A program made the translations under genes and the position numbers. DNA of 64,000 nucleotides from Torymus aiolomorphi. Its lineage: Eukaryota > Arthropoda > Insecta > Hymenoptera > Torymidae. Below are positions 12,741 to 25,260 of this stretch, in pieces. Each line of letters opens with the position of its first letter. Positions within the stretch are counted from its first letter, which is position 1. The notes beneath the pieces are model-generated. The model did not search any database and was not told where the DNA came from. It saw nothing but the letters and a program-made list of their open reading frames with translations. The stretch spans positions 98,076,128-98,140,127 of the forward strand of contig CM070875.1 in the NCBI GenBank assembly GCA_036365515.1, written 5' to 3'.

Positions 12741-15316
12741 GTGAAGCTGAACAAAAACAGTATTGGCACTCAGATGGTAAAACAGATCTAGCCGACTTAT
12801 ACTTAATTTCCGATAGATGGCGATAGCGTTGTATAGAGAAGTCTTTCTTTAATAGAAAAAATGCGCAAACATCTACATAGATGGCGCGTACAGATTATTT
12901 ATTTAATTTATGTATTCTTAAATTTGTTTAAACATTGCTGAAATGGAGCTCCATTTAAATATTATCACTAAATTAAATAGGCTATTGGGATCTGACATGG
13001 GAGCGTGGCCTATATATATAGCTATATCTTAGCCATAGCCAAAATGGCGTAGAAGAGCCCGTTCTGTACAGCGTTAAAGCTGGGCTAGCTCTAACTAGAT
13101 TCACCGCGCCACCACGAGGGTCGCATTACCGACGTCAGATCCCATATATAACTATATAATCATATTTTATTGTTGTTATTATTATCACCCATTATAAAAA
13201 TAGAGCATGCAAATTTGTTAAGCGACGCTCTCGTTGCTAATACTCATCGAGTATTATACTTGTTAATCATATATAATAATGAATTTATCTGAATATTTAT
13301 ATGCATTTAAAAGATTATTCTCTATTTGTCATATTTGCATATAATCTGTTTTTTTGTTTTAAGAATATAAACAAAACACTAATAAAGCTTGTTATTGGTT
13401 TTTTGTTCAAATTACATTTTTCCCCTTGTATATATATTTATACAATCGTATATTAATTTCTACTTCCTTTTTTCCATTTCTCTGTTATTAATATATGTAA
13501 ATTGTCACTCTACATATTTATATATACTTTTAATAAATCCAAAAATAATATTTTAAACGGGATTTTTGACAAAAATAAAAATTTGAATTTGGAACTGATA
13601 GCAGTTATGTTGGCACTGTAATAACCTGACTTATATTCCTTTATTATAACAAAGATGATTGTAACCTATATAAAAGTCTACAAACATCACTGTAAACATG
13701 CACAGCTGTCATTTCGTATAAGACTGTGATATCAGCATCTTCTTTATAAAAGTGTTGATCTTAGTTTTCATTTTTGCATTAATGAACGGATTCGGGAGTA
13801 AACATTTAGTGCATTATATGTGAAGCTATATTTTGAAAGTGTCTGAATAATACAAGTGAAAGATAAATTACAGTTTTAGAAATAGCTTTTTAGTACTTGA
13901 ACTTTTATAGGAAACTTTATACTCAAAATAGGAGATATATAAATATATACTAAAGAAGTTATATTTAGATATACTAAATATAACTTCTATAAATTGATAC
14001 TAAAAAAAAAATTAAATCTATACTATTACAAAAAACATTTAGTGTACAAATTTAAATGAACTTTGAAAGGAAGCGAAAGATATGCTATTGTGCAGAAAAA
14101 CATTATGGAACCTTTGCTTCTGATAGAAAACTACCATTATCAACTATTGCCTGAATCTCACTATGATATAATTAACATTTAATTTTCTGAAGTCAAAACA
14201 GTTATGCACTACAATGAACATATATGAGTCTTTTTCTCTTTATTAAGCTATGTTATACGTGAAAATAAATAATGAAGGAGAAGTAAAAAAGTTCACTCCA
14301 TGAGGCATTAATAGAACATCAATAGGAGTGTTGCTGCTATAAGCCTTTTTTAAGCATTGAAGGCTTGATGACATGCATTTAGGATTTTGGATTTTTCCCA
14401 TTCACCTCAGTATATAATAATCTAATAATATATGTGATAAAGATTACTAAGAACATATGGATTTAAAAGCACCAAAGAATATTTATATTAAACAACTTAA
14501 CGAACTTGACTGACTGATGTGGATATGGCTGTTACTGCTACGTGTGCTCGTAATTCTGATGGACCGTATAGTGAGGTACCAGAATATTTGTTCAAAATAT
14601 AAAAGATTTTAAGCCAAAAACAATACTTTTTTATGTATTAGGGCAGAGATGGAGTTAAGAATTAAAGAAGAAATAAAAAAATATTTTAGTAATTTTATCA
14701 TTAAAGCTGTTTTCTATATAATGTAATATTTTGAGCTCTGCCGTCGACTCAAGATTCAGAAACTGCATATATTTTAATGGGCAAGGTCCTAAAATTTCGG
14801 TATTTTATGTGACTATGGAGTTGAAGAGTTGTTGTATCCAATTTGTTTTATTAAATAATTTTTTACGGTCAAAAATTGTTAAAAAATCTGAATTTCACTT
14901 AAATTTAATTTTGTATAACATTATTATTATTATATCTGTAATTAATAATGAAGACTGTAAATACTGTTCTGGTTATGGTTAAATTTCTAACCTCCAAATT
15001 GTTGTATTTTAGAAATAAACTAAAATAAATACAATCAAGGTTTCAATAAAAATAGTTAAAAAGTAAAATGAATTTTAAATTCATAATATTTCAATGTTAA
15101 TTGTGTAATTGAAGGTGAAGGAAGAGCGTACGCAGCACGCTTGAATTGGCTAGTTATTACTAAAAAGCACCAAAGTATACGACAGTAATACATGATGCAC
15201 TAACTACGTAATATCATTTGTTTTTGCATTATCTATTATTTATATTATTCTGCAATAATATCGATATGTTCAATGCATATAATTTTCTTGCAATTTTTTT
15301 ATAGATATTTTATAAA

Positions 15317-15352
<36 letters not shown>

Positions 15353-15640
15353 TTATACATGTTATAGATTTGTGTAGATACACATTTTAACATTTTAATA
15401 TATCACTCATGTACTGGATTGTAAAAGTTCAGCATACTTATGAGGGAATCATCATAATATGCATTTTTCTAATACCAGAGTACTATGAATACGTTATGAT
15501 ATATGATCAATAATTTTTGTAATTGGGTACTCCACAGTAATGTAGTCTAGTCAGACTACATTATTCACATTGTGTTTAACAAAATCGTAAACATGCTAGT
15601 GATAAAATTATTTGAGTTATTAATTTTATTAATACTCAAG
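12741..15640. other. Gene-poor AT-rich region with one small possible foldback
   Basis: A short inverted pair, GGGATCTGACATGGG at 12,988 and GACGTCAGATCCCATATAT at 13,130, may bound a small foldback of about 160 bp. A (TA)n tract lies at about 15,320-15,350. No gene is supported. Confidence 0.4.
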
Positions 15641-15644
15641 AATA

Positions 15645-15845
15645 CATGCACTAGCGAAGTACCACAATGTACCACATATACTAGCAAAATAATACAATCT
15701 ACATATTATACATGCACTAACAAAGTACCACAATCTACATACTTACATGCACTAACAACGTATCACGAACTACATACGTGCACTAGCAAAGTACCACAAT
15801 CTACATACATGCACTACAAAAGTATTACAATCTACATATATTCAC
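15645..15845. repeat. Minisatellite, unit about 35-40 bp
   Basis: Five to six diverged copies of ATGCACTAGCAAAGTACCAC + AATCTACATA lie in tandem. The translated frame over it shows the repeat period and is not evidence of a protein. Confidence 0.75.
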
Positions 15846-16214
15846 TATGGGGAGATCGAAGTCATTCGCTGATACTGGCCGGACCGTAGTGCGACGCTCT
15901 TAGTACCAGAATATTACGTATTTTTCTTCTAAATAAATTTTATTTTTCTGCTTATTAGTAGTAACTGAACTTTTTAACGCACTACTAACAGTATTGTACT
16001 GTTTTTATGTGTACTATGTAACGTATTTATTGACTGTTTGTCTATACGTTTTTATCATTTTCTTATAAGATCTAGCTACACGCTTCTATGCGTTAGTAAC
16101 ACTACTCTACTCTTTTTACAACTAGCACGTATTTATACGTTTTTCCTTCGTAGTAGTAGCGGCACTCTTCAACGTACTATACAACGCTGTTCTTCCCTAG
16201 TAGAAATCGTTTTT

Positions 16215-16830
16215 GTGAATATATGTGAATAACTGTAAATAGCTGTAAATAACTGAAAAATAATTGTTTGGTTTGAGACGTAAATAACAGTTATTTTCAG
16301 TTATTTACAGTTATTTAGAGTTATTAACAGTTATTAACAAATATTTATAGTTACTTACAATTATTTACACTTTTGTGAAATAATAATTGTAGAAAAAAGG
16401 GACTGATAAATGGTATTAACAATTATTTACAAGTTTTTCCATTTATTTACAGTTTTAAAGAGTTAATTTTTTTAGCTATAATAACATTATTTTTTATCAA
16501 CAAAAGTGAAAATAAGTGAAAATAACTGTAAATAACTGAAAATGTCTATAAAAAACTGCACATAACTGTACACAATTGCTAATAACTTTTTCAGATTTTA
16601 ATTGTTACAGTTATTTTTTTTTAATCTATCGATAACTGTAAATAACTGTAAATAAATGTTAATAACTGTAGGAAACTGAGAATAACTGTTAATAACTGAA
16701 AATAACCGTTATTTACGTCACAAACCAAACAACTATTTTCAGTAATTTTCAGTAATTTTCAGTTGTTTTCAGTTATTTTCAATTACTTACAGTTTCTTAC
16801 AGTTATTTACAGTTATTTACATTATTTTCC
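16215..16830. mobile_element. MITE-like element (16,264-16,732) made of AACTGTAAAT decamers
   Basis: The ends TTGTTTGGTTTGAGACGTAA (16,264) and its inverted counterpart (ending 16,732) delimit an element of 469 bp. The interior and flanks are dominated by the decamer AACTGTAAAT and its complement ATTTACAGTT, in the TTATTTACAGT orientation near the left and AATAACTGTAAAT near the right. Decamer arrays continue outside the termini (16,220-16,262; 16,735-16,820). Dense subterminal repeats like these are typical transposase-binding arrays, so mobility in trans is an inference. Confidence 0.6.
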
Positions 16831-16909
16831 GCTATAGGGTTATTAGCACTTTGCGTGCTTATGCGTACTTATGTTTCACCATCGTTTCAGAAATGCCCTG
16901 TACTGTAAT

Positions 16910-17389
16910 ATCGTCGGCTGACAGGAACAAGGCACCAACTCGGGCGAGCGCGTAAAAAGGTACCAACTCAGACGAGATCGTAAGAAGGTACCAACTCGCG
17001 TGGTCGGCTTTCGAATTTTTTACCAAGCTATTGAAGAGGCCAACAAATGTTCCACAAAAAAGCGATTAAAGTAAAAGAAAAGAGGTTTAATTTGAGATGA
17101 GAATCGTTGAAATTCGTCGATTCTTTGCAAAGTTACGTGCATTTGAAAAGTGCGGAAAATGACCAAAAATGAGCGATTTTTTTTCCAAATCCACGTAATT
17201 TTTGACATTTTTGTCATTTTTAAAGACTACTTTAATCGCTTTTTTGTGGAATATTTGTTGCCCTCTTCAATAGTTTGCTAAAAAATTCAAAATCCGACTG
17301 CGCGAGTTGGTACCTTCTTACGATCTCGTCTTAGTTGGTACCTTTTCCCGCTCGCCCGAGTTGGTGCCTTGTTCCTGTCAGCCGACGAT
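16910..17389. mobile_element. Foldback element with arms of about 160 bp
   Basis: ATCGTCGGCTGACAGGAACA at 16,910 is answered by the complementary end at 17,389. Each arm carries three iterations of an AAGGTACCAACTC...CGAG...CGTAAG module. The spacer (about 17,070-17,230) contains AAAGTGCGGAAAATGACC and no convincing gene; the minus-strand frame across it belongs to the palindrome. Confidence 0.8.
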
Positions 17390-17750
17390 GTATCATACTT
17401 GTCTCTTCAGTCTTCTTCCAGGTTTATTCTTCCATTTCTCCAATGTTCGAGCTGGCGTTGTCTTGGGGAAGTGGCCTTTGCTGCGGCAACGTCGATGGTA
17501 GCAAAATCATATGAATAGTGTGGCAGCCTTCAGGAGCTCTTCGCCCTAGGAAAAACAAAATGTATTAATAATGTGTCCATGATTAGGGACGAGGACAGCA
17601 GTATCAATCTGCCAGGAACAAGAAACGAGATTATAGACGGAGATTTTTAGTGTACAAAATTTATTCTTCAACAGACTAAAAGAATCTAACTAATTTAAAG
17701 AAATTAAATCCAAAAGAATCTTTTCTAAAGACTGTTTTATATCATTTATA
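17390..17750. other. Intergenic DNA with a fragment related to the 269-bp repeat
   Basis: GGAGCTCTTCGCCCTAGG at about 17,532 resembles GGCAGCTCTTCACCCTAGG in the tandem repeat at 23,390-24,510, so a stray copy or shared ancestor is possible. Nothing else is recognised. Confidence 0.4.
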
Positions 17751-17924
17751 GTGAATCCACATTGCATGAATTATGCGTTATGACTATGACCTATGAGCTT
17801 AGTACTCGTAGACTTCCGCGCTGATTGGTTAATCTTTACCAATGAACCAATCAGCGAGTGAGTCTACGAGTACTAAGCTCATAGGTCATAGTCATAACGC
17901 ATAAGTCATGCAATGTGGATTCAC
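17751..17924. mobile_element. Short near-perfect foldback (about 80-bp arms)
   Basis: GTGAATCCACATTGCATGA at 17,751 is matched by the complement ending at 17,924. The arms also share CTTAGTACTCGTAGACT and CTGATTGGTT, with a loop of only a few bases. The high arm identity suggests a recent or conversion-maintained MITE. Confidence 0.8.
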
Positions 17925-18289
17925 TGAGAAAAAAATTGTTCCAGTGAAACACTATATCTATATTCCGTTATTAAACTTTCTCTTTTTTTTCAGTTAGCAG
18001 GTCAGGTTACCCACAACTTACTCAAGTATCACTGTTAAAAGTGTTATTAAACACGAAACTTTTTATAAACATTCTGAATTTATATTTAAGTATTGATCTT
18101 TCAAACAGATTGTTAATTTTAAAAGAACTTTTTTTAAAGGTATTTACATTTTTTTAACAATTTTTTAACTGTGTATCATTACAAGCCATAAAAAACATTC
18201 AGGTGCCCTAAGCGATAGCAAAGCTGCAGGATATATCCCACTAGAAGTTAATAGCTCAAGTTGGTCCCACAGAAAACTTATTCTTATAA
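17925..18289. other. Unique AT-rich spacer
   Basis: No gene or repeat recognised between the foldback and the satellite. Confidence 0.4.
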
Positions 18290-18512
18290 TCTGCTAAGAC
18301 CCTCCCTCAAAGTTTACCAAAATGTCCTTACACAATGCTGAGAAATTGTACATTTAATTTCAGACTTTTTCTATCCGCCAGTGTTGGGGAAATAACATTT
18401 TTCTTGAAAATTTCCTGAAAAACACACAAAAAAGGCAACAACTCCACACTTTGTGATTATTATTATTATTAATATTATTATTAATAATAATAACAATAAT
18501 ATTATTATTGTG

Positions 18513-18568
<56 letters not shown>

Positions 18569-21500
18569 TTGATAAACAGTCCCTCAGCATGTATTGCATG
18601 GTGTGTGTAAAGTTTAAGATATTTTTAGAGAATGGAAACGCCTCTTTTGGACTGATAAGTCGAAAAGACGCATGTCCATTTCCAACTAAGACCTCCTGAC
18701 CCTTGCTTAGAGTTTACCAGAATGTCCACACACAATGTAATGCATGCTGAGGAATTGTACATTTAATTTCAGACTTTTTCTATCAGCCAGTGTTGGGGAA
18801 ATAACATTTTTCTTGAAAATTTCCTGAAAAACACACAAAAAAGGCAAGAACTGCACACCTTGTGATTAGTTAGATCTGAAACTTGATAAACAGTCCCTCA
18901 GCATGTATTGCATGGTGTGTGTAAAGTTTAAGATATTTGTAGAGAATGGTAAACTTTGAGGGAGGGTTAGGTGGTCTCAGTTGGAAATTCACATACGTCT
19001 TTTCGACTTTTCAGTTCGAAAGAGGTGTTTCCATTCTCTACAAATATTTTAAACTTTACACACACTATAGTGAAGATGCTTAGGGATTCTATATCAAGTT
19101 TCAGATCTAAATAATCACCAACTGTGCAGTTCTTGCCTTTTTTGTGTGTTTTTCAGGAAATTTTCAAGAAAAATGTTATTTCCCCAACACTGGCTGATAG
19201 AAAAAGTATGAAATTAAATGTACAATTCCTCAGCATGTATTACATTGTGTAAGGATATTTTGGTAAACTTTGAGGGAGGGTTAGGTGGTCTCGGTTAAAA
19301 ATTCACATGCGTCTTTTCGACTGTCGAGTCCAAAAGAAGCGTTTCCATTCTCTACAAACATTTTAAACTTTACATACACTATAGTATAGATGCTGAAGGA
19401 TTCTATATCAAGTTTCAGATCTAAATAATCACAAAGTGTGGAGTTGTTGCCTTTTTTGTGTGTTTTTCAGGAAATTTTCAAGCAAAATGTTATTTCCCCA
19501 ACACTAGCTGATCGAAAAAGTCAGAAATTAAATAGACAATCCCTCAGCATGTATTAAATTGTGTGAGGAAAGTTTGATAAACCTGTAAGGGGGGGTTAGG
19601 TGGTCTCAGTTGGAAATTCACATGCGTCTTTTCGACTGTGGAGTCCAAAAGAAGCGTTTCCATCCTCTACAAACATTTTCAACTTTACATACACTATAGT
19701 ATAGATGCTGAAGGATTCTATATCAAGTTTCAGATATAAATAATCACAAAGTGTGGAGTTTATGCCTTTTTTGTGTGTTTTTCAGGAAATTTTCAAGCCA
19801 AATGTTATTTCCCCAACACTAGCTGATCGAAAAAGTCAGAAATTAAATGTACAATCCCTCAGCATGTATTAAATTGTGTTAGGAAAATTTGGTAAACTTT
19901 GAGGGAGGGTTAGGTGGTTTCAGTTGGAAATTCACATGCGTCTTTTCGACTTCTCAGTCCAAAAGAGGCGTTTGCATTCTCTACAAATATCTTAAACTTT
20001 ACACACACCATGCAATACATGCTGAGGGACTGTTTATCAAGTTTCAGATCTAACTAATCACCAAGTGTGCAGTTCGTGCCTCTTTTGTGTGTTTTTCAGG
20101 AAATTTTCAAGAAAAATATTATTTTCCCAACACTGGCTGATAGAAAAAGTCTGAAATTAAATGAACAATTCCTCAGCATGTATTACATTGTGTGGGGACA
20201 TTCTGGTAAACTCTAAGCGAGGGTCAGGAGGTCTTAGTTGGAAATGCACATGCGTCTTTTCGACTTTTGAGTTCAAAAGAGGCTTTTCCATTCTCTACAA
20301 ATATTTTAAACTTTACCCACACTATATTGAAGATGCTGAGGGATTCTATATCAAGAGTCCGATCTAAATAATCACCAACTGTGCAGTTCTTGCCTTTTTT
20401 GTGTGTTTTTCAGGAAATTTTCAAGAAAAATGTTATTTCCCCAACACTGGCTGATAGAAAAAGTCTGAAATTAAATGTACAATTCCTCAGCATGTATTAC
20501 ATTGTGTAAGGATATTTTGGTAAACTTTGAGGGAGGGTTAGGTGGTCTTGGTTGGAAATTCACATGCGTCTTTTCGACTGTCGAGTCCAAAAGAAGCGTT
20601 TCCATTCTCTACAAACATTTTAAACTTTACATACACTATAGTATAGATGCTGAAGGATTCTATATCAAGTTTCAGATCTAAATAATCACAAAGTGTGGAG
20701 TTGTTGCCTTTTTTGTGTGTTTTTCAGGAAATTTTCAAGAAAAATGTTATTTCCCCAACACTGGCTGATAGAAAAAGTCTGAAATTAAATGTACAATTCC
20801 TCAGCATGTATTACATTGTGTAAGGATATTTTGGTAAACTTTGAGGGAGGGTTAGGTGGTCTTGGTTGGAAATTCACATGCGTCTTTTCGACTGTCGAGT
20901 CCAAAAGAAGCGTTTCCATTCTCTACAAACATTTTAAACTTTACATACACTATAGTATAGATGCTGAAGGATTCTATATCAAGTTTCAGATCTAAATAAT
21001 CACAAAGTGTGGAGTTGTTGCCTTTTTTGTGTGTTTTTCAGGAAATTTTCAAGCAAAATGTTATTTCCCCAACACTAGCTGATCGAAAAAGTCAGAAATT
21101 AAATAGACAATCCCTCAGCATGTATTAAATTGTGTGAGGAAAGTTTGATAAACCTGTAAGGGGGGGTTACGTGGTCTCAGTTGGAAATTCACATGCGTCT
21201 TTTCGACTGTGGAGTCCAAAAAAAGCGTTTCCATCCTCTACAAACATTTTAAACTTTACATACACTATAGTATAGATGCTGAAGGATTCTATATCAAGTT
21301 TCAGATATAAATAATCACAAAGTGTGGAGTTTATGCCTTTTTTGTGTGTTTTTCAGGAAATTTTCAAGCCAAATGTTATTTCCCCAACACTAGCTGATCG
21401 AAAAAGTCAGAAATTAAATGTACAATCCCTCAGCATGTATTAAATTGTGTTAGGAAAATTTGGTAAACATTGAGGGAGGGTTAGGTGGTTTCAGTTGGAA

Positions 21501-23340
21501 ATTCACATGCGTCTTTTCGACTTCTCAGTCCAAAAGAGGCGTTTACATTCTCTACAAATATCTTAAACTTTACACACACCATGCAATACATGCTGAAGGA
21601 CTGTTTATCAAGTTTCAGATCTAACTAATCACCAAGTGTGCAGTTCTTGCCTTTTTTGTGTGTTTTTCAGGAAATTTTCAAGAAAAATATTATTTTCCCA
21701 ACACTGGCTCATAGAAAAAGTCTGAAATTAAATGTACAATTCCTCAGCATGTATTACATTGTATGGGGACATTCTGGTAAACTCTAAGCGAGGGTCAGGA
21801 GGTCTTAGTTGGAAATGCATATGCGTCTTTTCGACTTTTGAGTTCAAAAGAGGCGTTTCCATTCTCTACAAATATTTTAAACTTTACACACACTATATTG
21901 AAGATGCTGAGGGATTCTATATCAAGTTTCAGATCTAAATAATCACCAACTGTGCAGTTCCTGCCTTTTTTGTGTGTTTTTCAGGAAATTTTCAAGAAAA
22001 ATGTTATTTCCCCAACACTGGCTGATAGAAAAAGTCTGAAATTAAATGTACAATTCCTCAGCATGTATTACATTGTGTAAGGATATTTTGGTAAACTTTG
22101 AGGGAGGATTAGGTGGTCTCGGTTGGAAATTCACATGCGTCTTTTCGACTGTCGAGTCCGAAAAGAAGCGTTTCCATTCTCTACAAACATTTTAAACTTT
22201 ACATACACTATAGTATAGATGCTGAGGGACTGTTTATCAAGTTTCAGATCTAAATAATCACAAAGTGTGGAGTGGTTGCCTTTTTTGTGTATTTTTCAGG
22301 AAATTTTCAAGCAAAATGTTATTTCCCCAACACTAGCTGATCGAAAAAGTCAGAAATTAAATAGACAATCCCTCAGCATGTATTAAATTGTGTGACGAAA
22401 ATTTGATAAACCTGTAGGGGGGGTTAGGTGGTCTCAATTGGAAATTCACATGCGTGTTTTCGACTTTTCAGTCCAAAAGAGGCGTTTCCATTCTCTACAA
22501 ATATCTTAAACCTTACACACACCATGCAATACATGCTGAGGGATTGTCTATTTAATTTCTGACTTTTCCGATCAGCCAGTGTTGGGGAAATAACATTTTT
22601 CTTGAAAATTTCCTGAAAAACACACAAAAAAGGCAACAACTCCACACTTTGTGATTATTTAGATCTGAAACTTGATGTAGAATCCTTCAGCATCTATACT
22701 ATAGTGTATGTAAAGTTTAAAATGTTTATAGAGAATGGAAACGCTTCTTTTGGACTCGACAGTCGAAAAGACGCATGTGAATTTCCAACCGAGACCACCT
22801 AACCCTCCCTCAAAGTTTACCAAAATGTCCTTACACAATGTAATACATACTGAGGAATTGTACATTTAATTTCAGACTTTTTCTATCAGCCAGTGTTGGG
22901 AAAATAACATTTTTCTGAAAATTTCCTGAAAAACACACAAAAAAGGCAAGAACTGCACACTTGGTGATTATTTAGATCTGAAACTTGATAAACATCCCTC
23001 AGCATGTATTGCATGGTGTGTGTAAAGTTTAAGATATTTGTAGAGAATGGAAACGCCTCTTTTGGACTGAAAAGTCGAAAACACGCATGTGAATTTCCAA
23101 CTGAGACCACCTAACCCCCTCTACAGGTTTATCAAATTTTCCTCACACAATTTAATGCATGCTGAGGAATTGTACATTTAATTTCAGACTTTTTCTATCA
23201 GCCAGTGTTGGGGAAATAACATTTTTCTTGAACATTTCCTGAAAAACACACAAAAAAGGCAATAACTGCACACTTGGTGATTATTTAGATCTCAAACTTG
23301 ATATAAAATTCTGTATCAAAATTTTATATCAAACTTGATA
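18290..23340. repeat. Satellite of about 314-bp units with two orientation switches
   Basis: About 16 units share ATTTTCAAGAAAAATGTTAT, CCCCAACACTGGCTGATAG and CATGCGTCTTTTCGACT. Units run on the minus strand from 18,290 to about 18,955, on the plus strand to about 22,545, and again on the minus strand to 23,340. Unit starts at 20,161, 20,475 and 20,789 differ by 314, and the unit at 21,732 is three periods later. Variants such as AAACCTGTAAGGGGGGGTTA recur after about 1,571 bp (5 x 314), which suggests a five-unit higher-order repeat. The 68-codon open frame in several units is a by-product; its conservation only reflects recent copying. Confidence 0.9.
18443..18568. repeat. (ATT)n microsatellite inside a satellite unit
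   Basis: An imperfect ATT/AAT array occupies the place where neighbouring units continue with GATTATTTAGATCTGAAACT. It expanded within one unit of the satellite. Confidence 0.9.
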
Positions 23341-24510
23341 TAAAATAATAAAATAAAAATAAGAGATGCAGGTTAGCCAATTTTTCAAAATTCAGGCATC
23401 GCCTGGCATGATTGCAAGGGCAATCCTAAAGATGGTTACCCATATATAAGTGAACGTGTTTCATAGTGCGAAACCACGACAGATTCACTACTTACTCGAA
23501 TGCGCCTTTCTCTTCACGTAATCGTAATTCCTTACCATAGAGCAGCAAGTGAACATGGCCGATGATGTAGCAAAACCGCGACAGTAGCAACTCAAGATGT
23601 CGCGATGTCGTCTACACGAGCTCTTCGCTCTAGGCAATAAAATATAATTAAAATAGGAACAAGTTGGCATTGGAGGGAGCGCAGAGAAGCCACGCTTCTG
23701 TCAAAGGAACGGGAATAGTTGTAGGATAGATGCCACCTATAGCAATGAAGGTTTTCTTACAACAAACTACTCACCACAAAATTTTTCCAAAAAGTTCAGG
23801 GGTAGCCGATGTCCACATATAACACTCCATCATTTGGTCGAAATAAAATGAAAACCGGTAACAGCAGCTGCTCAAGATGTTGATGTCATCTACGGCAGCT
23901 GTTCACCCTGGGCAATAAAGTAAAATTAAAACATGATTAAATTGGTAGGGGCGGAGCACAGAGAAGCCATGCCTCTGTCAAAGGGAAGGGAAGAGTTGCA
24001 GGATAGGTGTTACTTGTATAGTAAAAAAAAGTTAACCTGCTTACAGCAAACTACTTACCACAAAATTTTTCCAAAAAGTTCAAGGGTTGCCTATGTCCAC
24101 ATAAAACACTCCATCATCCAAAACCGGTAACAGCAGGAGCTCAAGATGATGATGTCATCTACGGCAGCTCTTCACCCTAGGCAATAAAGTAAAATTAAAA
24201 CATGATTAAATTGGTAGGGGCGGAGCACAGAGAAGCCATGCCTCTGTCAAAGGGAAGGGAAGAGTTGCAGGATAGGTGTTACTTGTATAGTAAAAAAGTT
24301 AACCTGCTTACAGCAAACTACTTACCACAAAATTTTTCCAAAAAGTTCAGGGGTTGCCTATGTCCACATAAAACACTCCATCATCCAAAACCGGTAACAG
24401 CAGGAGCTCAAGATGATGTCATCTACGGCAGCTCTTCACCCTAGGCAAGAAAGTAAATTTAAAATATGATTAAATTGGTACGGGCGGAGCACAGAGAAGC
24501 CACGCTGTAG
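23341..24510. repeat. Tandem repeat, period about 269 bp, about four copies
   Basis: Copies begin at about 23,390 (partial), 23,660, 23,933 and 24,202, with a truncated one at 24,470. Shared landmarks are GCGGAGCACAGAGAAGCCA, AATTTTTCCAAAAAGTTCA, CTATGTCCACATA and GGCAGCTCTTCACCCTAGGC. The two central copies are nearly identical. The open frames over them are repeat products. It lies within what would be the first intron of the effete-like gene if that gene's remaining exons are to the left. Confidence 0.85.
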
Positions 24511-24778
24511 CTCCTGTAGAAAAACAAAATATTAATAAACAATTTTTTTTTATTCATAACGCAGATGAATGGAGGCTCCGTCGCTGCTGCGGATCGTGCT
24601 CATCCGGCCCCTCGCGACCCGGGACTCACGGCCTGGAGGTCACGTAGCCGTCGCCAGCGTCGGCGAGGACGTCCGGCAGGCAGACAATACGGGACGCGCT
24701 TGTAGAGACAAAGGGAGGGAGGAGAGAGAAAGAGAGGAGACAACGGAGTCGCAAGGTCCGAACGTGTCCCACGCCTAC

Positions 24779-24802
24779 CTTGTTGATCCGCTTCAAAGCC
24801 AT
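24779..24802 (-). CDS. eff: First coding exon of an effete/UBE2D-type ubiquitin-conjugating enzyme (partial)
   Basis: On the minus strand an ATG at 24,802 opens eight codons reading MALKRINK, followed directly by a GTAGGC splice donor at 24,778. The UBE2D/effete family begins with exactly these residues, and its first coding intron interrupts at this point. The surrounding DNA is GC-rich, unlike the window average, which fits a housekeeping 5' end. The following exons would lie at lower coordinates; I found none in 1-24,778, so the next exon may be beyond the window. The family transfers ubiquitin from E1 to E3-bound substrates in cytosol and nucleus. With only eight residues, the call depends on the exact match plus the donor position. 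Confidence 0.7.
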
Positions 24803-25260
24803 TTGACGAGCTGTGTCGTGTGTCAATTATCAGTATCTTGCGGCCCTTGGCGCCCAGGGGGATAGACGGACTGCGACTGTGGGGAGACTGCGGAGTGCGG
24901 ACAGCAGCAGCGGCGGCGGTGGCGGAGACAGCGGCGGCGGTGGCGGCAGCAGCAGAAGGTGAAAGCGGCACGACGTCGCGGTAGACTGCTGGCCAAGATG
25001 CGCACGGCCCCGCGGGTTCACACTCGATGCAGCAGCACACGCAGAGCTGGGACACACGGAGAGAGCAGACAGCGCAGCGCAGAGACGAGTCACAGTCCAC
25101 AGAGAGGAGTGATTCAAGATGTCCTCCGCGCTTTTTCGCTCACACGGGGCGCGCATGCGCTCTCCCCGCTCGACTTGTTTCTCGCTGGCTGCCCGCGAGC
25201 GCCTGCCGCCGACGTACCCGCGGGGGGTTTGTTCTACACAAACCCGATAAAACTCCGATA
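24803..25260 (-). promoter_or_regulatory. GC-rich 5' UTR/promoter region of the effete-like gene
   Basis: A CpG- and trinucleotide-rich block (GGCGGCGGTGG, AGCAGCAG arrays at 24,900-24,960) immediately upstream of the minus-strand start. Several overlapping open frames on both strands here are compositional and share no recognisable domain. Promoter function is inferred from position and composition only. Confidence 0.45.

Noticed and set aside
20161..22865. Repeated 68-codon open frames (MYNSSACITL type) on both strands
   Set aside because: They follow the 314-bp satellite period and strand switches exactly; the conservation is from DNA-level copying, not from protein selection.
15645..24510. 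CRISPR-like arrays (regular repeats)
   Set aside because: Repeats are satellites and minisatellites without unique spacers of constant length, in a eukaryotic genome.
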